A stretch of 64,000 nt of DNA. Source: Phytophthora colocasiae. Taxonomy: Eukaryota > Oomycota > Peronosporomycetes > Peronosporales > Peronosporaceae. Location of the stretch: the NCBI GenBank assembly GCA_018806915.1, contig JAGKQI010000020.1, positions 868,001 through 932,000 of the forward strand, in the 5' to 3' direction. This document shows positions 45,520 through 56,260 of the stretch, piece by piece. Position numbers and translations under genes: made by a program. Position 1 is the stretch's first letter; every line of letters begins with the position of its first letter. The notes beneath the pieces are model-generated. The model searched no databases and was not told where the DNA came from. It saw only the letters and a program-made list of their open reading frames with translations.

Positions 45520-47064
45520 TGTGGTGAAGTGGATTCAAATCAAACCGGATACGACGCAGAACGACCACGATGATGGGTGACGTGCGACAGTGGTGCTATG
45601 ATAAGGACAGGTCCCTGGAACTGGGTACCTATTCTAGGACGGATCCTCAGTTAGGACCCACTTGGCCTAGCTGACCTACGTTCGGATCCCACAGTTCTAA
45701 GTGCGGATCCGGTGGCCCTAAGTGCGGATCCGGCAGTCTTAAGTGCGGATCCGGCAGTCCTTAAGTGCGGATCCGGCAGTCTTAAGTGCGGATCCGGCAG
45801 TCCTTAAGTGCGGATCCGGCAGTCTTAAGTGCGGATCCGGCAGTCCTTAAGTGAAGATCCAAGATCCCAAGATCCGGGATCCGAGACTCAGGATCCGGGA
45901 TCCTCAAGATCCAAGATCCCAAGATCCAGATCCAAGATCCTCGGATCCTGAAGCCGGATCCTCAAGATCCAAGATCCCAAGATCCAGATCCAAGACCCAG
46001 GATCCGGGATCCTCGAGATCCAAGATCCCAAGATCCGGGATCCGAGACTCAGGATCCGGGATCCTCAAGATCCAAGATCCCAAGATCCAGATCCAAGATC
46101 CTCGGATCCCGAGGTCGGATCCAAGGATCCAGGCCCGGATCCTCACGATCCAAGACATCGACGTAGTGGAGAAGTTGCAGGAGAGCCAGCATGATCCAAG
46201 ATAGAGATTTGCGATGGGAAAGATAGGGTACAAGATGAGGAACTGGATAACCATAAATCAGAGAGTCGAATTTACCTTCTAGTGCGCAAGTGGTTTTCCT
46301 CAGGGCTCACCAAGGGAAGAGGATAGCGTATTGGCCTCCCCTTAGTGTTCCTGCAAGTTTCTTCGCATACCTAGCTACAGCTAAGACCGGATCCCCGATT
46401 TGGCCGGCTTACCTTACGCTAGTGTAGGGATCTCTCGATATCTCACCCCCCCCCCCCTAGAGAGTCGAATTTACCTTCTAGTGCGCAAGTGGTTTTCTTC
46501 AGGACCTAAGACAAGGGAAGAGGATAGTGTATTGGCCTCCCCTTAGTCTTCCTGCAAGTTTCTTCGCATACCTAGCTACAGCTAAGACCGGATCCCCGAT
46601 TTGGCCGGCTTACCTTACGCTAGTGAAGACCCCGGATCCAACGGTGTTGATTGCTTAACCGTAGGATCCCTCGACCTCTCAACACCCTCAAGACCAACCG
46701 CTACAGGAGGCGGCAAGCAAGACAGTAAAGGAAAGGAAAAGGACCCCACACCCACCAAGGCAACCCCGGATCCAAGGATCCACAAGATCTTCGAGTCCAA
46801 GACCAAGATCCCCCCAACCAGGACCTGTGTGCAGGAATACCCACGCAAGTCCAACCTCCCAAGTCCCCGCCAAGGACGTTCAAGCCCTCACGCCTGTGTA
46901 CAGTCTCCCGTTCCTGAGAGAGCAGATCCCGCCCACTGACGGGTACACAAGGTGAGCCTCAGCAACCCCCACGGTTATCGGAGTACCCCCTCCGTTAGTC
47001 AGTGTCTGGGCGCCGTGTGTGAACGTTGGATCCCTGCTCATTCCAGCGGATCCACTACACCACA
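45520..47064 (+). repeat. 3' LTR
   Basis: 1545 bp, same ends as the 5' LTR and nearly identical outside the arrays. Differences: more 21/22-bp units (about 45,685-45,850), a shorter 58-bp array, and a second diverged copy of a 165-bp block (46,260-46,424 and 46,459-46,624) separated by 34 bp that include a run of 13 C. Confidence 0.95.
46260..46624. repeat. Duplicated 165-bp block inside the 3' LTR
   Basis: AGAGAGTCGAATTTACC ... CTTACGCTAGTG occurs twice. The first copy matches the single block of the 5' LTR (CCTCAGGGCTCACC). The second has CTTCAGGACCTAAGAC instead, so it came from a different LTR variant. A 34-bp spacer with a poly-C run lies between. Confidence 0.9.
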
Positions 47065-47068
47065 GTAT
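47065..47068. repeat. Target site duplication GTAT, right copy
   Basis: Matches 30,889-30,892 on the other side of the LTR element. Confidence 0.85.
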
Positions 47069-50000
47069 TGACGCAGCAATGTGTCCAGCAAAATCCACTC
47101 TCGCTTTGTCATCATCGAAATTTCATCAATCGCAAGGAGATCAAGCTCGAAAAATTCCCTCCGTTTTATCGCGTGTTTGAGGCGAAGCAGAAAACTTGCT
47201 AACGTTCGGCCACCGATGAGAGTTGCAGCTTTCCCTGTGAGAGCCGCCTTGGTCATCGCGTTTTCTCTTTGCCAACTAGAACAAAGTAGCGAAATCGCGT
47301 CAATTACGCGAGTTTTTCCTGTACCTCCGGCTCCACTCAAAAACATCAATAGTTGATCCCTTTGTATACAAGCCTCATAATCGCTTGAAGAATACCCGTA
47401 GTTGTGTCCGTTTGTTTTCGCAAGTTCTTGCTCATAGAACCGTTTTAGCAGAGCTTTCCCAGCAGTGCAAAATGCGATATGCTGTCGTTTATTCAACGAT
47501 TTGGCGTGCGAAATTTATTGAAGTGAAGCATAAGATCCTACCCTCTCAGGAAAAGGATACCTCTCATTTGGTCTCCATTCCATATTTTCGGGACGAAGCG
47601 CCTCACATAGCAGTTCAATCACTTCTATTGGTTGTTCAACATCATGCCGATACTGCTGCACTAGGTTGTCATCTGTAGCATCACTATTAATCCAGCCACG
47701 GAGCTCTTCGAGTGTAAAACTTCCACTATTTGTATCCAAAGAATTTCCAACTTGTACTGCTTGTTGAACTTCTCGAAATTTATCTATCGTGAACTGAGCA
47801 CTTGATAACAGCAAATTGTTCTGGATAATTAAATCAATCTCCTCGCATTGTTGCTGTGAACTTGGATATACCGCTGGATTTAACGTGTTCGTGTCAGGGA
47901 TAGCACCCCCTGCCCACAAGTTGCCCGGATCTGCATCTAGACCGAAACCGGAACCCGCCATGTCCGAATATTCGGCAGTACACACGAGTTCATCAACCTC
48001 ATCGATATTACCGAGGCCATCATCAGACACGCTATCCGATTCCGCGTGTGTAGCCACCTCAACCACTTTTTCTTGTGCATGGAAAAAATCTTCCATATTG
48101 TTTATAATTTCTTTCACAAACTCAGACCGCGTAGGTTCCCATGCCGAATGTGCATCTATCCATGCATTGTCATTTCCATAATCACAGAGTAGGTCTGACG
48201 GTGCTCGAAATGGCTTAAACAAAACCATGCTTACTTTGCAGCGCTTAACCACGAGGTCCATAGGCGACATGTCATTCACGCACGGCATCCGAATACCAGT
48301 CACCACCGGAACAACTGGGGATCGGTGCTTCCCTAAACTGTGTGTACGGTGAAGGGGGTGATCATTCAGAAAAATAGTATCTTCCTTCGAAACTTCACTT
48401 CGCATCCGTCTGAACAATTGCATAGAAAATTCGTACAAATTAACTTGTTCCAGGGCCCAAGGTCTCCAACGATAGTCATCCAAAGCTGAAGCCGATCTGT
48501 ACGTATTAAAATTTTCCACAGATTCACTATCGTGACCAGATTGAAGACTAATTAATTCACAAGCGTGGCTTTCGGTTCCAAATAACTCCTTCAAGATTTC
48601 CATGAGCCGCAATGTCATACACGGAGTGCTTTGGTAAGAACAAGACTGTCGAAGCAAGAAAAGCGCAGCTAATGGTCCAGCAATTTCGCGTCGATTTGTC
48701 AAAGCGTATGTCAGGCTAGCCACACGTTGTCGATTTAAACTGCAATTGTTCTGATCCCTCCTAGCAGCTCTACTGCTGGACTCTTTCTCCTCTCGACGCT
48801 TGAATGCTGCCAGTGCTACTGCAGTGACCGAATCAACTTGTTGTTGTTGCTTCGTCACGTACTTACAACAATAATATATTCGATCCAGCACGGATTCACC
48901 TCCAATTAACACTTGCACGTCATTGTTGGACTTAAAAGTTGCCATCATCACCTCATTAAAACCATTTACATACTCAGAAGCAGGTTGACGTCGCAATTGT
49001 ACACCTTTTTCTGTGAACGATGTATGATTCAAACGATCACGAGGAAAACCATATCGACAATAGCCATTAGCCGATCTACGGGATCGTTTAAAGCAACTTG
49101 AAGCGTGATTCCACCAATGTAAATTCAACAGAAAAACAAGCACGGCAATCATAAATTTGAATGCACCACTCCCCCACCTCAGATCATCTAGCGACGGTGG
49201 CATCATCTCAATCATCCTTGCGAATTCATCACGTTTAAACACTTCGTCACCGTAGCCTTTAGACAAGCCTTGCGCGTCATTAATAGACGCAAGGAAAGAG
49301 CCATAGAAATCTTCTTTGCATAGTCCAGTGGCCATTGTACGTTCGCTTTCGTAGATGCGCAGTTTTGCATCATGAACCCCACCTCTAGATGTGACTTCAG
49401 ATACTGCTTTTTCTTCGAATTCAGTACTGGTAAGGGTCCGCATTGGTGGGGGCCAACACGCCGGCCGGTGCTGTAGCAATTCTTGACGTACAACATGTTG
49501 TGAACTAACCTTTGTCAGGCAGTTGCCACATTCCAGCAAAGTAGGTTCACAACCATCAATTTCGTCTTTGGGTTTCATACGGGAACACTCTGGTATGCTA
49601 ACAGGTCTCAATGCTGAATAGGAATGCCCACAAAACCGGCAAGTACTGGCTTCCACAGGAATTGGAAAATCTGTTGTAACGATGCTATCCGTAAAATTTT
49701 CAATCTCCTTTAAAAACATTTCTCCACTTTCTTGAACTAGATGCTTGAACGTTGATGAATTAAGTGGTGCTGCCAGTAACCACACTAGAAAGTGGGCATG
49801 CAATGTTCCTCCACCCTGAGTCTCCACCATACCAAAATACGCCTTCACGGGGCCAAAAAGCCCGTCAAATGGCTTGGGTTGCATATGATCTGGAGGAAAG
49901 CCAAGTACGTGTTCGATAAATGCATCTATGTTTCTCATGAATAATCTTGCGGAAGCAACATCATTTTTAAACGCTGCTGACCTTAGCGATCCCCGACCAG

Positions 50001-51776
50001 GAAGTGTTGCTACTGGCGCATCAAAAAGAGAATCGACTGATGCAATCCCTGTGTAGTGGGCAAGCACGAACGACCCCGCCACATTGGGCGTTAGAGTCAC
50101 AAAAAGTGCTGGTTGGCCAAAACGGGCTTGGTAAGCAAAAGCCTTTCGCCTACATCGATCGCGTTCGCCATCACTCCCCCAAACGTCCGTTTCACTTAGC
50201 TCGACACTCTTTAAGAACCGCACTGCAGGGGAATGATCATGCGAAACCGAGATACGTCCTTGACGTCTGCGTTCATTCTCTCGTAGAGCTGCAGCTAACT
50301 CATCCCTAGATATATCAAAGTACCCATCGTACACACGGGAATTTCGCTTACAGCGTAGTCCCAAACGTAGATACATGTTCTTCATGGAAACACGATCAAA
50401 TGTGACCAAAGTAAACAATTCATCTTCTGCAAAGGCGCGCGTGCTTAACGAACAATAATATTGGACACACGAGAGCAATGACACAGGAACCGACCTGCAT
50501 TCACCAGGATGACCGCGCCTGAAAGGAAAAAGAGTAGGAAACATTTTAGCGAACAAATCTCCATCATCTTGAGCGAAACGAGAAGAATGGCGGACCAAAA
50601 ACTGGGGTTCCGCTGTATTATGTGGGTCCATCTCCACCACTTCAGAACCAACTTGAACGTCAGAAACATCAACCTCTCTTCCATCATCAGCAAACACCAT
50701 TCTTCGTTCAATTAATTCATCTTCGTCACAATAGCATTCGTCCACGTCTTCTGTAACGCGTTCATGGTCTTTGGCAATATCACGAGCTATACTGGAGGTT
50801 GCTGGTTCATAAAGCAATTGTTCTGCTTGAAACTGCTCTGATTCCAACTCACTAAAGTCCATAGGTATTCCAGCAAAGTAGCTATTATTTCGGCGAAAAG
50901 CCTCCAACAAATTTTCTACTCTTTTACGGCGAATCCGATGCATTTTTCGCGCTTTCGCACGCTGCATGTCTGTAAACGGACCGGCCAAAACGACGCGATA
51001 ACCCTCCATTTCACTCAGCCGCCGAGGAAGTAGCGATGCTGGAGGTCCAGGAGAAGCATCAAATGCAAGACAATGAGACCTTAGTGACCGGTGCGCACCA
51101 CCACGCATTACACGCGTGATGGCCACAGTACTCACAGGCTGCACCATATACCGTTCTACCAACGTTGTGTCAGCAAAAATAGCGGGTAATTCACCGATAA
51201 AAAAACCATTCTTAATGGAATATTTGGGCACTTTATCCACGCAAAGACTCGTATCGCACTCAGAACATACTGTAATATCCACAATCCCGTTTTTCACCGT
51301 GATTCCTCTCGGTGACAGTAAAATACCACTTAATTCAGACGACAACGCGGAACATTCATACTGTTCTCCAAGTGCTGGGGGGAGATTTTCACTTTTACTA
51401 TCCAATAATCGTTTCAAACGTTCCACCCACGTTTGATTGTCTGAATTTATACTCTGGCACCGACGAGATAGAACAAGTCTATCACACACAGCACACACTG
51501 ATTCATTAAGCCCATCAGCACCCAACGCTTTTGTAGACGCTTGAGTACAGCTTGCTGAGTTGAACGTGAAATTGGATGTAATGCTCGTCTTTCTGTCGCA
51601 GTAAATGGTGAAACTATATTGGTTCGATTTCCCATTGCTGCCTGGTGTCGCTTAGCTCTTGCATATTCTCGCTGTTTTTCCAACCGTTCAGCACGTGCTG
51701 CTTCTGATTGGTTTTCTCGATATCTCCGAGCAGCACAACGATGGCGATATCTCTTTTCCTCCGCCTCCATTGTCAT
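47065..51776 (-). pseudogene. Helitron Rep-helicase, N-terminal part (Rep and start of helicase)
   Basis: From ATG 51,776 the product starts with an Arg/Glu-rich stretch typical of Helitron proteins, then Cys pairs (CAVCDRLVLSRRC, CSECDTSLC) and a DUF6570-like region. The Helitron Rep domain follows, with the HUH motif LHAHFLVW (codons near 49,793-49,801) and the tyrosine motif YYCCKYVTK (near 48,851-48,880). The helicase begins with Walker A GAGGTGKT (47,311-47,340) and DEISM. Rep nicks and joins strands in rolling-circle transposition. Damage: a one-base frameshift in an A-run near 51,530, an in-frame TAA at 47,515-47,517 with the same frame open beyond, and the LTR insertion after LLRQY. 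Confidence 0.92.
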
Positions 51777-52016
51777 ATTCTAAAGTTTTAACACCTTTTA
51801 AACCAGAATTGATAGAAGCTTCTAGAAGGGTAACAGCCGGTGACAATCATTATGTTGATTGATACGAATAATAAGTGCTTCTGTAAAACACAGTCAAATG
51901 TACCGTCCCAATATATATCACCTTTCCTTTTCAACTCATAACAATAAGGTTAATTACGTTTCATCCCGCCTTCTTTCTCCCGCCATCTTCATTCTCACAT
52001 TAGAGCCAGACCTAAG
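51777..52016. promoter_or_regulatory. Divergent intergenic region, probable shared promoter
   Basis: 240 bp between the divergent start codons of the Helitron Rep gene (-) and the small gene at 52,017 (+). It is AT-rich with CCAATATATATC near 51,910 and two TCCCGCC boxes (51,964 and 51,978) close to the + start. A bidirectional promoter is inferred. Confidence 0.45.
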
Positions 52017-52693
52017 ATGACGAAGAAACGTTTAACCTTCGAGAAGCCAAAAGTGAAAGAATCACCACTAAAAAAACTGCGTCTACAACAGCAGGAGGAA
52101 GCTAAAGTAGCCTTGGAGCCCACCATCATCGAGAATGCTGATGGTACCTTACCAGAATATGCACTAACACGACTCAGACTAACAATAGTATACTGTCAGA
52201 TCTCCGTTCATACATACAAGAAAATATAGTAACTGAGCCAATACGCTTCTGCTGCAGCTTCTTCTGCCATCAAAATCCGTGGCCAGCTGATTTTGATCAA
52301 GCCAGAAAAGACCAAAAATGGGTTTAACATCCTCCGCTTGTACTTCGCTGACTCAGCTATTGAAGAATCAGCTGAAGAGCAAAAGAAAGTATGTGATTGA
52401 AATTTCTTTTATTATTTGAAATGATCTAATCTTCAATTTGGCAACAGGATTTACTCGAACTACAAGCATGGAACCCATACGCAGCAAACGCGCTAATGAT
52501 CACCGCGACCCTTTTTGATATTTTGCCCTCCACTCCTGGCCTACCCAAAGAAGGTGATACTGTACTGTTCCAGCCAAAGAAAATGAATTTGTTTGGTGAT
52601 TGCTGCCAAGTTCAGACCAAGCTGGCGAACATCACTGTTGTTTCTAGCACCACCGACGCTGGAAACCAAGGCGACACGAAAAGTGATGCGTAA
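52017..52693 (+). CDS. Small three-exon gene beside the Helitron Rep, 167 aa, possible OB-fold protein
   Basis: Exons 52017..52143, 52258..52388 and 52448..52693 (504 nt, in frame). The second intron is clear (GTATGT ... CAACAG, phase 0). The first (GTACCT ... CTGCAG, phase 1) is chosen because it keeps frame. The product has a basic N-terminus (MTKKRLTFEKPK), then beta-like stretches (RGQLILIKP, GFNILRLYFAD) and LMITATLFDILPSTPGLPKEGDTV, which could be an OB fold. Some plant Helitrons carry RPA-like ssDNA-binding genes, so an accessory role is possible. It is divergent from Rep, 240 bp away. I do not recognise the family; the fold is a guess. Confidence 0.6.
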
Positions 52694-53355
52694 TTGACAA
52701 TGAAGCTGTACCAGATTTTGAGAGCGCGAAACAAAACGCAGTACGAAAAAAACCATGCACTCAAAAATCAATATATTCCATCTTTTGATTTTTCAAATAC
52801 TTTTTATACAATCTATAAACGCAACGATTACGCTCGAAATGAATGAAGAGCAGGGTACTGTGCAGCTGTGCTGGCGATAAACAGTTCATGAAATAATATG
52901 TGAAGTTGTAACCTAACCTTTCAAAGAAATCGGTTGGAGTGCATATATTTATGTACAAACATCAAATTGTCCAACTCAGAGCCATCCGCGACAAAGCTAA
53001 CTGTAACAACTACGCTTCTAAGAAGAAAAAAAAACAGAAGTACACAACACTTCTACAGATAGCTAAATAACTCAAACAAAACAGAGACTCTTCACCTGCA
53101 ACAAACACCAGCATACTAAGCTCAACAACCGGCAGCTTCGTCACTACATGCGTCAGGCTCTACCACACATCCAGCAGCCACTAAAGCATCAATGCCTATC
53201 ACGACGATTTGAGCATTTATGACGAGGTAGTTACGATGCATATTAACTCTTTAACTACCAGAGATTTCTTGGAGGTCCACAACGAACTTATTAATTTTAA
53301 CAATAAGAGAAGTGATAATTGAATTATTCAGCCAGTCACAAGTACTTTTACATTC
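52694..53355. other. AT-rich region without a gene
   Basis: No ORF or RNA gene I can support. The 5' terminus of the Helitron (minus-strand TC end) should lie in or beyond this stretch, but has no diagnostic hairpin. Confidence 0.45.
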
Positions 53356-53415
53356 ATGTGGAGCTACAAGTGTACACCACAGTACTGCTTCCAGTTTCAT
53401 AATTCCAAAACAAAG

Positions 53416-53700
53416 CGCATGGCGCGTAGTGAACTCCCCACAGTAGTGTGTAGCTACTGCGGTGACGCTCCTTGCGAGTGGCAGCGATACAACAAGAACA
53501 TTGTCGGTTGCAGGCAGAATGTTGACGCCTACGCGTAAGATGCGCACTCCACTGTACGGCAAGCGCACACTCTCGCATCTGTATTACTATCTAAAGCACG
53601 GTTCGCTCTCTAAGACTACGGCGGTCACCATTCCGGTTTGCGTCGAGTACAATCTAAACGAGACTATAAGGTACTATGCGTTCGCTGTTATGTTTACCTG
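53416..53700 (+). pseudogene. Decayed Cys-motif ORF (CX2CX4C), family not named
   Basis: One frame encodes MARSELPTVVCSYCGDAPCEW, then stops after NVDAYA. Directly after, another frame gives KMRTPLYGKRTLSHLYYYLK and IPVCVEYNLNETIRYY. Together they resemble a Cys-motif protein repeated many times in oomycete genomes, with a frameshift near 53,530. I recall the type, not a name or function. The open frame beyond 53,700 (to 53,845) looks unrelated. Confidence 0.4.
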
Positions 53701-53865
53701 TGAGAGCTCTAGTTTATCGAGGTATGTAAATGCTCTGTTCTTCTTTAGGCGTGTCTGCACATCTGCATCTTCAGACGCCGCTGCACAGACAGCATCGAGT
53801 GCTGACCGAACACTGAGTGAGCTGGACATAATCGCGTCCTGGTAATGAAATGCCATGAAGCAGGA

Positions 53866-54068
53866 GCGTGGATGAGTGGGGGGTTGAAGGTTTAGAGAAG
53901 CTTCCTGAAGGGAATGCCCACGTGCTGACATCTACGCGTGTCAGAAACAACGGTGTTCGTGCAGATGAGGAACAGATCGACGTGAGGGAGTTCATTGCAA
54001 GACGGAACATGATCCGATCCGAGAGAAACCATGGCATTCTAAAGCAGGCGCTCGTCAATCACTTGTGA
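53866..54068 (+). CDS. Short hypothetical ORF, 66 aa
   Basis: ATG-started acidic/basic ORF (MDEWGVEGLEKLPEG ... NHGILKQALVNHL). No recognisable domain, no repeat in the window. It may be a chance ORF or an exon. Confidence 0.2.
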
Positions 54069-54229
54069 AAAATAAAAGGAAAGAAAACAACTAGTTCAGC
54101 CTAGAGATATTTCAACAGGCAAACAAAACTTTCATACCTTCTGCGATAAAATTGGAGTTGTCTGTTGCGCAGTTTTCACTCGTCGTATCACTGGTTGCTA
54201 TGCCACGATGAGTTCATCTTGCATTTGCC

Positions 54230-54650
54230 TTAATATGTTCTCCTTTTTATCATCAAAATGCGCGCAGAAATATCATCTAACCCATCCAGTGTTGCGAAAA
54301 TAATGCGATTTTGCTCCCGCTCTTCCAAAAGTTTCAGGCGTTGTTCTTCAAGTTGAGCCGTACGCTGTAAAGATCTTGAAGTCTCTGGACGGTCGTCTTT
54401 GCATGATGGGTCAAGGGATCCGGTTGATCCATGCGTGTCTTTAGACTGCTCTTCGCCGTGGTTGGCGCAGCGTTTCCGCGACGATCGTGCATCTGGTAGC
54501 GCCTTCCACTTTGGCTCTTTACGAAGCTCTCGCCAAGCTTCCAAGAACTCGAATTGCTCGTCTTGCTCGACCTCGTACATGGTGATTGCATCTTGGATTT
54601 TGTCGTCATCAGTCTTTCCGCTCTGATTAAGCTGCTCGATAGCAGCGACT
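54230..54650 (-). pseudogene. NAM-associated-domain-like protein fragment
   Basis: The minus strand encodes NQSGKTDDDKIQDAITMYE, then QFEFLEAWRELRKEPKW and a C-terminal charged helix (QLEEQRLKLLEEREQNR). The order 'S-G-K-T, D-x-I-x-D-A, F-x-F-L-x-x-W, P-K-W, then coiled helix' is that of NAM-associated/Myb-SANT-like C-terminal domains, often linked to PIF/Harbinger-type DNA transposons. The frame has a TGA just upstream of this stretch and no complete N-terminus, so it is a fragment. An intron with a GTGAGT donor there is possible. Confidence 0.5.
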
Positions 54651-54815
54651 CACCCGCAAAACTTCCCTACCGTCTCGGAGTACAGCGTACAGTGGTGTCC
54701 ACACGCGAGATCTTTAGCGCCAAAGTCGCACTGAAGAGCGCGGAGAGCCTGTAAGTCGTACAAGCAAGTATGAACTATCGCATTACGAGAAGGCGTGAAT
54801 TCATTGAACTATGAA

Positions 54816-54915
54816 GTAATTCTTTGATGCTTCTTTTACACCTTAGGACGTTCTTCACGTTTAAATTGCGCCATGAAGAACGTCCTGAGGTGCAAAAGAA
54901 GCATCAAAGAATTAC
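54816..54915. repeat. 100-bp foldback (44-bp inverted repeat, 12-nt loop)
   Basis: 54,816-54,859 (GTAATTCTTTGATGCTTCTT...) is the reverse complement of 54,872-54,915 with about three mismatches; the loop is TTTAAATTGCGC. It could be a short foldback/MITE piece, a palindrome from an end-joining event, or a hairpin RNA precursor. Confidence 0.88.
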
Positions 54916-55047
54916 TACTGGGGCCCAGGTACGCACATCACGCCTGGTATTTTCAAAATTGAAGAACCTTTGGTTCATACATCCCTTTTGATATTTGGGA
55001 GGCGAATGCACGCAAAACAAAAAACTGCGAGACCCGGGCTTTCCAGC

Positions 55048-55256
55048 CCGCAAGCCAATTAATGACTTTTCTGCCATGGGTAGTGGTGATCGTCCATCGC
55101 CCAATGTACTGTACTTCCGACGACACTAACTGTGGCGATAAGGCTGCGATGTTGCGGGATCGACTCGAGGACAAGCTCTACAAACACGAGGTGGACACAA
55201 TGTTAACCACCGGTTGTATCAAAGAGCTCTTCGGCCGGGTAATGGCGAGTACGTAG
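55048..55256 (+). pseudogene. Purple acid phosphatase C-terminal fragment
   Basis: Encodes LPWVVVIVHRPMYCTSDD, then NCGDKAAMLRDRLEDKLYKH and EVDTMLT. The WVVV.HRPMYC block followed by 'DTML(T)GHxHxYER' is the hallmark of purple acid phosphatases (metallophosphoesterases). Here the expected GHxHxYER metal site is missing: the frame runs into TGCIKELFGRVM and stops. No N-terminal catalytic part is seen upstream. It is a small host-gene fragment, probably captured or left by rearrangement. Confidence 0.6.
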
Positions 55257-55390
55257 TAGCCAAGTATTAGCAACCTGGAATCATCGGTCTGTATGCTTTC
55301 CACCCGGTTCAAAATCTTGTCTAATGGTGTTATCTGAGGTATCTACATCGCTAGCTAGTTTATCTACTTTCACTTTCACTTTTGCCCGGG

Positions 55391-56260
55391 ATGGCAACAG
55401 TCTATCGGCATGACCGCCGACTCGGTCTCATCGCTGTAGGTAAACGCAGGGAAGTTAGCCACATCCAGCTTCGTCAACATGAACAATATTTCTTTGTGGT
55501 TTACTTCTTTGATGAATTTCCCTATTTCCCTTTAACTTCACTACAAAACAAAATTAAGCTTGGACTTGGAAGCGTTATTCCGGAGTACTTTGATGGTGAA
55601 TTTCTTCTGGTTGGAAACGGTTCACGACAATTGTTATCTCGTGAAAAGGTGTATCTACGACTGGAAAAATTGACTACCGATCCGCGCCTGAGGAGTTTTT
55701 GGAAAGTTTTCGTAATAAATGGATGCAGTCTGAATTTTACAACAAAATGGATTCAAAACAAAACGCAGAGTATGTGATCTAACGTGGGCCATTTGTATCT
55801 GGAATAGTCTACTCGATTCCAGACCAGAGGACAAACGGGATTTACGCTTTGCACTGTGGACCATTGGAATACTTTACTGGAACTTACGAAGGACCCTAGT
55901 TTGTATTGAAGGTTAAGCGGAGATGCGACATTTATGGTCGTTATACGACTCAACGTTCTGCAACGGGTCCTCTGAGCATAGCAGGCGGTGTTGCGTTTCT
56001 GTTTGGATTGGAAGTGGAATACAATGATACGGTTGAAGCTGAGTCCCTTTTATTGGCAAAATTAACAGATCTTGGATTGTCTCATATAACGGTGTCTGAA
56101 ACTCAAAGTCGTTCACTGGAGCATTTCACCTTCAATGAGAAGTCGTTACCCCTTATCCACGATGGTTTTTGCACTTTACGATTTGCCTTCCGGTTGCCAG
56201 AGAAAAGGTCTACGGTTGACCACGAAGAATCCGTTGAAAATCCGATGCCAGCTCAGATGT
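55391..56260 (+). pseudogene. Same unrecognised gene, copy 1
   Basis: As in copy 2, but with the GIPVEN codons missing and GAGTATGTGAT in place of GAGTATGGTGAT. The downstream part (from 55,906) is open through SETQSRSLEHFTFNEKS and beyond, where it overlaps the antisense acidic ORF. Confidence 0.5.

Larger units (their letters stand above)
30893..47064 (+). mobile_element. 16.2-kb Ty3/gypsy LTR retrotransposon with antisense gene
   Basis: Bounded by two long direct LTRs (30893..32408 and 45520..47064) with inverted ends TGTGGTG.AGTGG / CCACT.CACCACA and a GTAT target duplication. Order on +: LTR, primer-binding site, gag, frameshift site, protease, RT, RNase H, second RNase H, integrase with chromodomain, 21-bp array, antisense coiled-coil gene, 3' LTR. 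Protease-RT-RNaseH-integrase order and the chromodomain place it in Ty3/gypsy. Extra RNase H copies of archaeal type are known from plant Tat and oomycete gypsy elements. It inserted into the helicase part of a Helitron. The LTRs look nearly identical outside arrays, so insertion is recent, yet pol has many frame breaks. GATC/GGATCC is strongly over-represented from end to end. Confidence 0.95.
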
